DNA from: Paludibacteraceae bacterium
GTDB lineage: Bacteria > Bacteroidota > Bacteroidia > Bacteroidales > Paludibacteraceae
DNA: 19,230 nt
Assembly: GCA_017648235.1 (NCBI GenBank)
Contig: JAGCIZ010000107.1
Span: 1 to 19,230 of the forward strand
Reading direction: 5' to 3'
The translations under genes were made by a program, and so were the position numbers. Shown piece by piece: positions 6,785-13,996 of the stretch. Within the stretch, counting starts at the first letter, position 1. Each line of letters opens with the position of its first letter. A model generated the notes under the pieces. That model was not told the DNA's origin and did not search any database. It worked only from the letters and a program-made list of their open reading frames with translations.

Positions 6785-7468
6785 ATGAAAATAACTGTTA
6801 GAATCCTATTGTTTATCTCCATTGTGGTGTTAGGGTATTTTTGTGTAATGAGTATTCTTACTCCAATTGAGTTCAACGAACAAAGTGCTTTGAGAGAGAA
6901 AGCTGTTGTGAAGAATCTTATTGATTTGCGTAAAACACAGATTGAATATAAAAACCAAACAGGAAAATATGCTGTGAGTGCTGATACATTGATTAAATTT
7001 ATCAAAAATGGAAAAATGCCTGTGGTTTTGAAAGAAGGAACTTTGACCGATCAACAACTTAATGATGGGTTGACTGAAGCAAAAGCTATTGCAATCATCC
7101 GTAAAGGAAATCAAAAGGAAATTATTGCGTTAGGTTTGCAGAATTTCAAACGTGACACTTCGTTTGTAAGTGTTTATGAAAGTTTGTTTGCTTCTTCATA
7201 CTCTATTGACGAAATAGATAAAATATTTGAAATTCCTTATTCAAACGGACAACGTTTCCAAATCGATACTGCAACTTATACTAACCCAACATCAGGAATT
7301 CAAATTCCTTTGTTTGAAGCAAAAGCACATTATGATACTTATTTGAGCGACCTTAATCGTCAAGAGTTGATTAACCTTAAAGATACTAAAAACAAATTGG
7401 GAAAATATGCAGGTTTGCAAGTAGGTTCAATCGTTGAACCAAATAATAACGCAGGAAACTGGGAATAA
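6785..7468 (+). CDS. Conserved Bacteroidales protein with one N-terminal membrane segment, function unknown
   Basis: A 227-residue protein. Residues about 4-26 (VRILLFISIVVLGYFC and onward) form one hydrophobic helix, probably an uncleaved anchor with the rest outside the inner membrane. A helical, charged segment follows (EFNEQSALREKAVVKNLIDLRKTQIEYKNQTGKYA, spanning about 33-67). Its pattern, a long N-terminal helix leading into 'LRKTQIEYKNQTGKYA', recalls the first helix of type II secretion/type IV pilin-like proteins, but there is no prepilin peptidase site, so this is only a resemblance. The C-terminus ends VGSIVEPNNNAGNWE, which I recognise as a conserved ending of a Bacteroidales family without an assigned role. 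The gene has its own promoter and shares a terminator with the convergent peptidase gene. No function is proposed. Confidence 0.8.
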   Translation: MKITVRILLFISIVVLGYFCVMSILTPIEFNEQSALREKAVVKNLIDLRKTQIEYKNQTGKYAVSADTLIKFIKNGKMPVVLKEGTLTDQQLNDGLTEAKAIAIIRKGNQKEIIALGLQNFKRDTSFVSVYESLFASSYSIDEIDKIFEIPYSNGQRFQIDTATYTNPTSGIQIPLFEAKAHYDTYLSDLNRQELINLKDTKNKLGKYAGLQVGSIVEPNNNAGNWE

Positions 7469-7487
7469 GAAAACTTTTCATAATATG

Positions 7488-7521
7488 AAAAAGAGTTCTA
7501 CGATTGTAGAACTCTTTTTTT
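7488..7521. terminator. Bidirectional intrinsic terminator
   Basis: The arms AAAAAGAGTTCTAC (7488-7501) and GTAGAACTCTTTTT (7506-7519) flank the loop GATT, with a long T-run on the right and an A-run on the left. It serves two convergent genes. Confidence 0.88.
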
Positions 7522-7525
7522 GTTT

Positions 7526-8257
7526 TCAGTCCATTCTTTTTATTATTCTCAGTTTATGAGAATATCCATTTTGCGAATCGGATAAGATTCCGTAATTATC
7601 AATTTGGCTGATTTTTACTTGACCTGAAGCGTGAATAATTTGATGATTATTGAGCAAAATCCCAACATGTACTATTTTTCCGTTTTCGTTTTCAAAAAAT
7701 GCTAGATCGCCAGTTTTTGCTTCTGTAAGAAAATCAACAGTAGTTCCTAATGCAACTTGTTGTGAGGCATCACGAGGGAGCTGCCTCCCACAAATGAAGA
7801 AAACGGTTTGAACAAAACCAGAGCAATCTATCCCAAAAATAGTTTTTCCACCCCAAAGATACGGAGCATTGAGAAATTGTAGAGCTACCTTTTCTATTTC
7901 ACAAAAATTCCGTTTTTGATAATCTTCATCTTTTATTTTGTAAAGTTTATTGTTGAAAGTTATACCCTCTTCAGGAACAACACTTCCGGCAGGAAGTATT
8001 ATTGGAGTTTCTCCTTGAACTGTAGCGTAGGCAATTGGAGTGGAAATAATACAAGACTCTTGAAAATTAATTTTTTGTCTTGGTAGCATATTATTGCTTA
8101 TAAAACCTTCGTAGTTGTCCCTTTTAGAACGAATTTTACTCCATTTGTCGAGCTGCTCTATTATTTCTATTTCTTCGCCGAAAAGAATTTCTGAACACAT
8201 TTCACTTCGTTCAGAAGGTTCACTTCTCATTGGTATTACACTTATGGTTGCTCTCAT
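7526..8257 (-). CDS. SH3b-NlpC/P60 (C40) cell-wall peptidase
   Basis: A 243-residue cysteine peptidase of the NlpC/P60 family. Residues about 1-60 resemble a bacterial SH3 domain (ISVIPMRSEPSERSEM ... WSKIRSKRDNYEGFI), and 70-115 look like a second, partial SH3-like region. The peptidase core starts near 122 with YLWGGKT (133-139). It contains the nucleophile Cys145 in GIDCSGFVQ, the partner His197 in KIVHVGIL and a third polar residue, probably His209, in HASG. Such enzymes cut the gamma-D-glutamyl-diaminopimelate bond of peptidoglycan stem peptides, as in the YkfC/dipeptidyl peptidase VI group. No signal peptide is visible, so a cytoplasmic role in recycling muropeptides is more likely than an outer wall role; this is inferred. 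The gene is convergent with the unknown membrane protein and divergent from rplU. Confidence 0.9.
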   Translation of the reverse strand: MRATISVIPMRSEPSERSEMCSEILFGEEIEIIEQLDKWSKIRSKRDNYEGFISNNMLPRQKINFQESCIISTPIAYATVQGETPIILPAGSVVPEEGITFNNKLYKIKDEDYQKRNFCEIEKVALQFLNAPYLWGGKTIFGIDCSGFVQTVFFICGRQLPRDASQQVALGTTVDFLTEAKTGDLAFFENENGKIVHVGILLNNHQIIHASGQVKISQIDNYGILSDSQNGYSHKLRIIKRMD

Positions 8258-8354
8258 ATGTTATTTCCATTTGTGCAAAAATCCGAATTTTAGGGAATAA
8301 ATTTTATGTTTCTTTGAAAAAAGAGTGAATTTATATATAAAAAATATTTTTTGA

Positions 8355-8385
8355 TTTTTTTATCAATAAAAATGCACTATCTTTG
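8355..8385 (+). promoter_or_regulatory. rplU-rpmA promoter
   Basis: TATCTTTG (8378-8385) matches TAnnTTTG exactly, and a T-tract (8354-8361) covers the -33 position. The predicted transcript start near 8390 leaves a leader of about 85 bases, the longest of any housekeeping gene here. Confidence 0.65.
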
Positions 8386-8390
8386 CACTC

Positions 8391-8455
8391 CATTTCGTAA
8401 AGAGGTTTTTGGAAAGAAGCTCTGTTTGGTAGTAGAACATCTCACCTCCCGAATG
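8391..8455 (+). promoter_or_regulatory. Candidate structured leader of the L21-L27 operon
   Basis: The first bases of the predicted transcript, CATTTCG (8391-8397), can pair with CGAATG (8450-8455) with one bulge. Inside that, GAGGT (8402-8406) pairs with ACCTC (8444-8448). The two helices are nested and nearly stacked, and enclose about 37 bases without an obvious strong hairpin. Ribosomal-protein operons commonly carry autoregulatory leaders, so this is a candidate, but I cannot match it to a named family. Confidence 0.4.
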
Positions 8456-8475
8456 TAACTTAAAACAAATAAAAA

Positions 8476-8790
8476 ATGTACGCAATTGTTGAAGTTTTAG
8501 GTCAGCAGTTTAAGGTGGAAGAAGGAAAAAAAGTATTTGTTCACCGAATGCAAAATGCTGAGATTGGCTCGAAAATCGAGTTGGAAAAAGTGTTGTTAAT
8601 TGACAATGATGGTAATGTAACAGTAGGAGTTCCTACAGTTGAAGGTGCAAAAGTTGAAGCTGAAGTTTTGGCTCACGTAAGAGGAGAAAAAGTTTTGGTT
8701 TTCCACAAAAAACGCCGCAAAGGTTATCGTAAACTGAACGGACATCGTCAAAATTTTACACAATTGAAAATTAACAAGATTGTTGCTTAA
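8476..8790 (+). CDS. rplU: Ribosomal protein L21 (bL21)
   Basis: A 104-residue protein with the full bL21 pattern: MYAIVEVLGQQFKVEEGKKV at the start, a central VLLIDNDGNVTVGVPTVEGAKV, and the RNA-binding basic tail KKRRKGYRKLNGHRQNFTQLKI. It is a structural component of the large ribosomal subunit and binds 23S rRNA. The length is the normal 100-105 residues. It is the first gene of the conserved rplU-rpmA pair, 19 bases ahead of rpmA, behind a promoter and a leader that may fold. Confidence 0.98.
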   Translation: MYAIVEVLGQQFKVEEGKKVFVHRMQNAEIGSKIELEKVLLIDNDGNVTVGVPTVEGAKVEAEVLAHVRGEKVLVFHKKRRKGYRKLNGHRQNFTQLKINKIVA

Positions 8791-8809
8791 TTATTAAAAA
8801 GAAAAGAAG

Positions 8810-9073
8810 ATGGCACATAAGAAAGGAGTCGGAAGTTCGAAGAATGGTCGTGAATCAGAAAGTAAGCGACTTGGAGTTAAAGTTTTTGGTGGTGAATTTG
8901 CCAAAGCTGGTAATATTATAGTACGTCAACGTGGAACACAACACCACCCAGGCGAAAACATTGGTATGGGAAAAGATCATACTCTTTTTGCCTTGACTGA
9001 CGGAATTGTAGTTTTCAAGAAAAAGAAAGAAAACAAATCATTTGTTTCTATTCAACCAGTAGAACAAAACTAA
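8810..9073 (+). CDS. rpmA: Ribosomal protein L27 (bL27)
   Basis: An 87-residue protein beginning MAHKKGVGSSKNGRESESKR, the conserved L27 start whose N-terminal tail reaches the peptidyl-transferase centre. GTQHHPGENIGMGKDHTLFALTDG follows at about 43-66. There is no Firmicutes-type N-terminal pre-sequence before MAHKKG. It is co-transcribed with rplU and followed by a shared terminator. Confidence 0.98.
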   Translation: MAHKKGVGSSKNGRESESKRLGVKVFGGEFAKAGNIIVRQRGTQHHPGENIGMGKDHTLFALTDGIVVFKKKKENKSFVSIQPVEQN

Positions 9074-9097
9074 TAAGTTTTTATTGATTTGATGAAT

Positions 9098-9134
9098 AAA
9101 AAGAGAGTTTGCTAAATTAGCAAACTCTCTTTTG
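9098..9134. terminator. Bidirectional intrinsic terminator
   Basis: The arms AGAGAGTTTGCTAA (9102-9115) and TTAGCAAACTCTCT (9117-9130) form a near-perfect palindrome with A-rich sequence on the left and TTTT on the right. It lies between convergent rpmA and the NagB/PIG-L gene. Confidence 0.88.
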
Positions 9135-9153
9135 TTTATAGAAGTCTTTTTTC

Positions 9154-11133
9154 TTATTCCACAGGAATATATTTCACAAATGCCTCGATTGCTTCATAAG
9201 AAGCCAAACCAAGTTTACTATATAGTTCAGCGGTAGCCTTGTTACGTTCTTCACTTCTTTGCCAGAAGAGACGTTCGTCATTTCCTAAGAATGGAGCACT
9301 TTCCATCTGAGACTGATGACGAAGAATAGCGTTACGTTTGTTTCTAAGCTCTTCTGGGCTAATTGGAACCGCCATTTCAATATGGTCAATTTCCCACTCC
9401 ATCCAAGCACCACGATACATCCAAACATTGCAGTCATCCAACCACTTTTCTCCTTTTAGATCATCAATAGCTGCCAAAACAGCATCCAAACAAACTTTAT
9501 GTGTTCCGTGAGGGTCAGCCAAATCACCAGCCACATAAATTTGTTGTGGTTGAATTTTTTGTAAAAGTTCTTTAACAATATCAACATCTGCTTGACCTAA
9601 ATCGTTTTTCTTGATAGCTCCAGTTTCATAGAAAGGCAAATTCAAGAAATGAATATTATCAGGGTTTACGCCCATAAAGAGGTCCGCCAATCTTGCTTCT
9701 CCACGACGAATAAGTCCTTTCAATGCTCTTACATCAGCACTATCCATTTCTCCTTCTTTCTTGTTTTTAATAAAAGATATAAGTTCTTTATATTTTTCCG
9801 AAAGAGTTGTATTGTTCTCATCAAACATTTCTTTGAAACCATTCAAGAACATCAAGAAACGCATAACTTCTTCATCGTTAACAGCAATGTTTCCAGATGT
9901 TTCGTAAGCAATATGTACATCGTGTTTTTGTTCCACCAAACGACATAAAGTTCCCCCCATCGATATCACATCATCATCAGGGTGAGGGCTGAAGACCAAC
10001 ACTTTTTTAGGATATGGGTTTGCGCGTTCTGGACGATAAGTATCGTCAGCATTAGGTTTTCCTCCTGGCCAACCTGTAATAGTATGTTGCAAATCGTTAA
10101 AGATTTTTATATTAACATTGTAAGCCGAACTATGTAATGCCAACAATTCGCTCAAACCATTTTCGTTGTAATCTTTATTTGTAAGTTTCAAAATTGGTTT
10201 GTTCAACTTCATACATAGCCAAACAATAGCACGACGAATAAGTTTGTCATCCCACTCACAAGAAGTTACCAACCAAGGACGGCTTATGCGAGTTAACTCA
10301 CTTGCAGAATGAGTGTCCAACACAAACTTAACATTAGAGTGAGTTTGAAGATATGAAGCAGAGAACGTATCAGAGAATTTCTCTTCTACCACTTTCTTCA
10401 CAATATCTGCTTTATTTTCTCCCCATGCTGTGATCACAACCTTGTCTGCGCCCAATATAGTTTTTATTCCTATTGTCAATGCTGTTTGAGGAACACTCTC
10501 TAATGAACCAAAGATATAAGTGCTTTCGTTACGAGAATTTGCATCGAGCATTATAAGGCGTGTTTGTGAATTCATTTGCGAACCAGATTCGTTAAATCCG
10601 AGATTTCCTGAATCGCTAATTCCCATTACCAAATAATCAATTCCACCTACAGTTTCTATTTTGTTTTCATAATCCTTACAAAATTGAACTACATCTTCCT
10701 TGTTCAATTGTCCATTAGGAGAATAAATATTTTCAGGCAAAATGTCAACTTGGTCGAGAAACATATTCTTCAACTGCGACAAACAACTTTGACTTGCATT
10801 TGCCAATGGGTAATATTCATAAGCATTGAACACTACCACATTTTTGAAACTTAAACCTTGCTTATGTTTTTGAATTAATTCTGCATATAACTCGCTACAA
10901 GAACGTCCACTGGTTAAACCTAAAACAAATTTTTCACCCCTAGCTTGCTTTTCTTTAATTAGAGTAGCTATTTCAGTTGCAAGTTTTTTGGCAGCAGCAT
11001 CTGCATCATCAAAGATCTCTGTTGGGATTTTTTCAAAACGAGTCAAACTCGACATTTCAAGAACATCGTTTGGCTGATAATATCTACGTGGTATTTGACG
11101 CAAAGTGATTTTTGAACTTAAATTTGGTCTCAT
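9154..11133 (-). CDS. Two-domain glucosamine-6-phosphate deaminase-like (NagB) / PIG-L deacetylase-like protein
   Basis: A 659-residue Bacteroidota-type fusion often annotated as glucosamine-6-phosphate deaminase. Residues about 30-285 are a NagB/6-phosphogluconolactonase-like domain: GLTSGRSCSELYAEL at 72-86, VVFNAYEYYPL at 100-110, MGISDSGNLGFNESGS at 170-185. Residues about 375-600 are a PIG-L/LmbE-type deacetylase domain with a metal-binding HPDDD (384-388) and a later DPHGTHK (540-546). The natural hypothesis is coupled deacetylation and deamination of an amino-sugar phosphate. However, canonical NagB has FNMDEY and DGHIAFNEP; here the catalytic Asp and His positions are occupied by Tyr105, Ser175 and Asn177. 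The deaminase chemistry may therefore be lost or changed, while the PIG-L metal site looks intact. The gene has its own consensus promoter and is followed by a terminator shared with rpmA. Confidence 0.9.
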   Translation of the reverse strand: MRPNLSSKITLRQIPRRYYQPNDVLEMSSLTRFEKIPTEIFDDADAAAKKLATEIATLIKEKQARGEKFVLGLTSGRSCSELYAELIQKHKQGLSFKNVVVFNAYEYYPLANASQSCLSQLKNMFLDQVDILPENIYSPNGQLNKEDVVQFCKDYENKIETVGGIDYLVMGISDSGNLGFNESGSQMNSQTRLIMLDANSRNESTYIFGSLESVPQTALTIGIKTILGADKVVITAWGENKADIVKKVVEEKFSDTFSASYLQTHSNVKFVLDTHSASELTRISRPWLVTSCEWDDKLIRRAIVWLCMKLNKPILKLTNKDYNENGLSELLALHSSAYNVNIKIFNDLQHTITGWPGGKPNADDTYRPERANPYPKKVLVFSPHPDDDVISMGGTLCRLVEQKHDVHIAYETSGNIAVNDEEVMRFLMFLNGFKEMFDENNTTLSEKYKELISFIKNKKEGEMDSADVRALKGLIRRGEARLADLFMGVNPDNIHFLNLPFYETGAIKKNDLGQADVDIVKELLQKIQPQQIYVAGDLADPHGTHKVCLDAVLAAIDDLKGEKWLDDCNVWMYRGAWMEWEIDHIEMAVPISPEELRNKRNAILRHQSQMESAPFLGNDERLFWQRSEERNKATAELYSKLGLASYEAIEAFVKYIPVE

Positions 11134-11167
11134 TTTTATAATGGTTTTTAAATTGTTTTTTGAACTC

Positions 11168-11199
11168 CAAAGTTATGATTTAATTATTTTATTCTCAAA
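11168..11199 (-). promoter_or_regulatory. Promoter of the NagB/PIG-L gene
   Basis: The minus strand carries TTTG (11199-11196), a 20-base spacer and TAACTTTG (11175-11168), an exact consensus match. It begins 15 bases after the queA stop codon. No terminator separates the two, so read-through from the upstream cluster is also possible. Confidence 0.7.
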
Positions 11200-11213
11200 C
11201 TGATTTGCAAGTT

Positions 11214-12266
11214 TTAATCCATAATTAACATTGCATCCCCGTAAGGACCAAAACGATAACCTTCTTTTATGGCAGTTTGATATGCTTTCATAGTATTTTC
11301 GAAACCACCAAAGGCGCAAGTAGTAATCAACATTGTTGAATATGGAAAATGGAAGTTGGTAATAAATCTATTTGCCACAGTAAAATCATAAGGGGGAAAG
11401 ATAAATTTATTTGTCCAACCTTCGTAAGGAGCAATACGTCCATTTGCAGTAACAGCAGTTTCAAGAGCTTTCATCGTTGTGATACCTACAGCACAAACAT
11501 TTTTATTTTGTTCTTTAGCAGCAGCAACAAGACGAGAAACTTCATCTTCTACAAACATTTCTTCTGCACCAAGTTTATATTTTAATAAATCTTCAACGTC
11601 AATTTCGGCAAAATTACTCAACCCACTATGGAGTGTGATATATCCAAATTCGCAACCTTTGATTTCAAGACGTTTCAAAAGTTCGCGACTAAAATGAGCA
11701 CCCGCCATTGGAGCAACTACGGCTCCCTCTTTTTGAGCAAAAATAGTTTGATAACGTTCTTCGTCTTCTGGTTCTACTTCTTTACGTACAAACGTAGGCA
11801 AAGGCGTATTGCCCAATGAAAACAATATACGCTTGAATTCGTCATGATCGCCGTCAAATAAGAAACGCAATGTTCTTCCGCGAGAAGTTGTATTGTCAAT
11901 AACTTCTGCTACCAACTCATCATTCTCTCCAAAATATAGTTTATTTCCTATTCTAATTTTACGAGCAGGATCTACCAATACGTCCCATAGTCGAGTTGCT
12001 TCATTTAGTTCTCTCAATAGAAAAACCTCGATTAGAGCACCCGTTTTTTCTTTATTTCCATATAATCGAGCAGGAAAAACTTTAGTATCATTGAAGATGA
12101 ACAAATCTTTGTCATCAAAAACATTCAAGATATCTTTGAACTGCATGTGTTCAATTTCCCCTGTTTTTCGGTGCAAAATCATCAACCGAGATTCGTCTCT
12201 TTCCTCTACCGGATGAGTAGCAATAAGCTCCTCTGGCAATTTAAATTTAAAGTTAGATAGTTTCAT
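11214..12266 (-). CDS. queA: QueA, S-adenosylmethionine:tRNA ribosyltransferase-isomerase
   Basis: A 350-residue enzyme that transfers and isomerises the ribosyl group of S-adenosylmethionine onto 7-aminomethyl-7-deazaguanine in tRNA, giving epoxyqueuosine. The opening KLSNFKFKLPEELIATHPVEERDESRLM, the segment FNDTKVFPARLYG, APMAGAHFS, and the ending ITNFHFPYSTMLITTCAFGG ... YRFGPYGDAMLI are typical. The usual bacterial motif ITLHVGAGTF appears as ITLHSGLSNF, and the expected H-x-M-H/Y-x-E segment reads YKLGAEEMFVED. This sequence drift is probably a lineage trait. The gene is last in the ftsX-DUF3098-uppP-truB-queA cluster; its start overlaps the end of truB by 14 bases, indicating translational coupling. 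Confidence 0.93.
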   Translation of the reverse strand: MKLSNFKFKLPEELIATHPVEERDESRLMILHRKTGEIEHMQFKDILNVFDDKDLFIFNDTKVFPARLYGNKEKTGALIEVFLLRELNEATRLWDVLVDPARKIRIGNKLYFGENDELVAEVIDNTTSRGRTLRFLFDGDHDEFKRILFSLGNTPLPTFVRKEVEPEDEERYQTIFAQKEGAVVAPMAGAHFSRELLKRLEIKGCEFGYITLHSGLSNFAEIDVEDLLKYKLGAEEMFVEDEVSRLVAAAKEQNKNVCAVGITTMKALETAVTANGRIAPYEGWTNKFIFPPYDFTVANRFITNFHFPYSTMLITTCAFGGFENTMKAYQTAIKEGYRFGPYGDAMLIMD

Positions 12267-12969
12267 ACTCTATATTATTATTTTTTATTGTTTTATCAAG
12301 TTGTTCTTCAAACTCATCAATACTCATACATTGATCAAGTGTAACATCTCCAATGCGGGTACGTTCTAATTTTGTAAGATGAGCGCCGCTTTCAAGAGCT
12401 ATTCCTATATCGCGAGCAAGAGCTCTAATATATGTTCCTTTACTGCATACAATACGTAAGTCCAAAAAAGGTGGCTCGAATTTTATAATTTCAATTTCAT
12501 CTATTACCAATTTCTTTGGAGCTATTTCCACATCTTCGCCCTGACGAGCATATTTATAAGCGCGTTTCCCATTTATCTTTACTGCCGAAAATGTTGGAGG
12601 AATCTGCATTATTTCACCCAAAAAGTTAGGCAAAACTTTTTCTATCATTTCCCTAGTAATATGTTCGTATGGAAAATACGCATCTATTTCGTGTTCTAAA
12701 TCAAACGAAGGCGTTGTTGCTCCCAAACGAAGTGTAGCATTGTATTCCTTAGTTTGATATTGAAAAGACTCTATTTGTTTAGTTGCTTTACCAGTACAAA
12801 CAATCATCACTCCAGTAGCCAAAGGATCTAAAGTTCCTGCATGCCCGACTTTTAGTTTTTTCTTCTTTAATGCCCGTGACAATGTCCAACGAATACGCCC
12901 CACCAACTTAAAAGACGTCCACGTATATGGCTTGTTAAAATAAAGAACTTCTCCTTCTACAAAATCCAT
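12253..12969 (-). CDS. truB: TruB, tRNA pseudouridine-55 synthase
   Basis: A 238-residue pseudouridine synthase that isomerises U55 in the T-loop of tRNAs. The N-terminal LYFNKPYTWTSFKLV and VGHAGTLDPLATGVMIVCTG contain the catalytic Asp48. KEYNATLRLGATTPSFDLEHEI and QIPPTFSAVKINGKRAYKYARQGEDVE follow, as does the later SKGTYIRALARDIG. The C-terminal extra domain seen in proteobacterial TruB is absent, as in other Bacteroidota. The gene lies 3 bases after uppP and overlaps the queA start. Confidence 0.96.
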   Translation of the reverse strand: MDFVEGEVLYFNKPYTWTSFKLVGRIRWTLSRALKKKKLKVGHAGTLDPLATGVMIVCTGKATKQIESFQYQTKEYNATLRLGATTPSFDLEHEIDAYFPYEHITREMIEKVLPNFLGEIMQIPPTFSAVKINGKRAYKYARQGEDVEIAPKKLVIDEIEIIKFEPPFLDLRIVCSKGTYIRALARDIGIALESGAHLTKLERTRIGDVTLDQCMSIDEFEEQLDKTIKNNNIEYETI

Positions 12970-12972
12970 TGC

Positions 12973-13776
12973 TTATAAGCAAAAATAATTTATAACTACT
13001 ATAGAACCAACCAATAAGCAATATATTGCAAAATAGATTAGTTTACCTTTTTTTACAAGATTAATCATAAACTTGCACGCAAAACATCCTGAAAGGAATG
13101 CTGCAAAGAACCCAACAAGCATTGATGTTAGAGGCAAATCCTGTCCAAGTACGCCTTCTTGCAAAATATCAAATAATTCTAGAAAAGCTTCTCCCAAAAT
13201 TGGCACCAAAACCATCAAAAAAGAAAATTGTGCTATCGTTTCCTTTTTATTCCCCAAAATAAGCCCTGTTGCAATAGTTGAACCAGAGCGAGACAGTCCA
13301 GGTAAAACAGCAAAGGCCTGAGCAATACCAATAACAAAAGCATCAAAAAAAGATATATTTTCCTTCTTGCGTGGTTTTGCAAAATAAGCAAATGCTAACA
13401 AGATGGCTGTAGCAAGCAAACAGCAACCAACGAGGAGCAATCCATTCCCAAAGAAAGACTCTACTGCATCTTTGAAAAAAACTCCAACAATAAAAACAGG
13501 AATCATAGAAACCACCAACTTAGCTACGTATGTTTTTTCATCGTTCCACTTTGTAGATGAAAAAGTTCCTTTTAGAAGTTGACCAATTTCTTTCCAAAGA
13601 ATCACCATAGTACTCAAAACTGTTGCTGCATGAACAACAATGGCGAATGTCAAATTTTCTCCACCAGAAACACCAAGAAGAGCATGACCAATCTCCAAAT
13701 GACCACTGCTACTTACCGGAAGAAATTCTGTTAAACCCTGAACTAGACCCAAAATTAGCGCTTCAATCCAACTCAT
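12973..13776 (-). CDS. uppP: UppP/BacA, undecaprenyl-diphosphate phosphatase
   Basis: A 267-residue multi-span membrane protein that dephosphorylates undecaprenyl diphosphate, recycling the lipid carrier for peptidoglycan and surface polysaccharide and giving resistance to bacitracin. Both family motifs are present: QGLTEFLPVSSSGH (13-26), including Glu17, and PGLSRSGST (159-167). About eight hydrophobic segments are visible. The ATG overlaps the stop of the DUF3098 gene by 4 bases. The length matches the 260-280 usual for the family. Confidence 0.97.
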   Translation of the reverse strand: MSWIEALILGLVQGLTEFLPVSSSGHLEIGHALLGVSGGENLTFAIVVHAATVLSTMVILWKEIGQLLKGTFSSTKWNDEKTYVAKLVVSMIPVFIVGVFFKDAVESFFGNGLLLVGCCLLATAILLAFAYFAKPRKKENISFFDAFVIGIAQAFAVLPGLSRSGSTIATGLILGNKKETIAQFSFLMVLVPILGEAFLELFDILQEGVLGQDLPLTSMLVGFFAAFLSGCFACKFMINLVKKGKLIYFAIYCLLVGSIVVINYFCL

Positions 13777-13994
13777 TTTTCTTTCTTTTTATACATGATC
13801 CCAAAAATCATTGAAACAAAACCTGCCAAAGCAAGCATCGGGCCAACTGTAATTCTTCTGAACGAGAACACATCTGGATTAAATTCCAGTTCCGTTGGTT
13901 CTCCATAAGTAAGAGCAAATCCAACGATTATGCATGCCAAGGAAATGCAAATGATGATAAAATTTATTTTCGACAATGATTTATTTTCTTTCAT
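13773..13994 (-). CDS. DUF3098 small membrane protein
   Basis: A 73-residue protein with two hydrophobic segments (about 10-29 and 50-67) joined by a loop containing FNPDVFSFRRITVGP, the hallmark of the DUF3098 family. The function is unknown. Its fixed position between ftsX and uppP in Bacteroidota suggests an envelope role linked to cell division or wall synthesis; this is inference from context. It overlaps uppP by 4 bases and follows ftsX by 2 bases, so the three are translated from one message. Confidence 0.9.
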   Translation of the reverse strand: MKENKSLSKINFIIICISLACIIVGFALTYGEPTELEFNPDVFSFRRITVGPMLALAGFVSMIFGIMYKKKEK

Positions 13995-13996
13995 AA

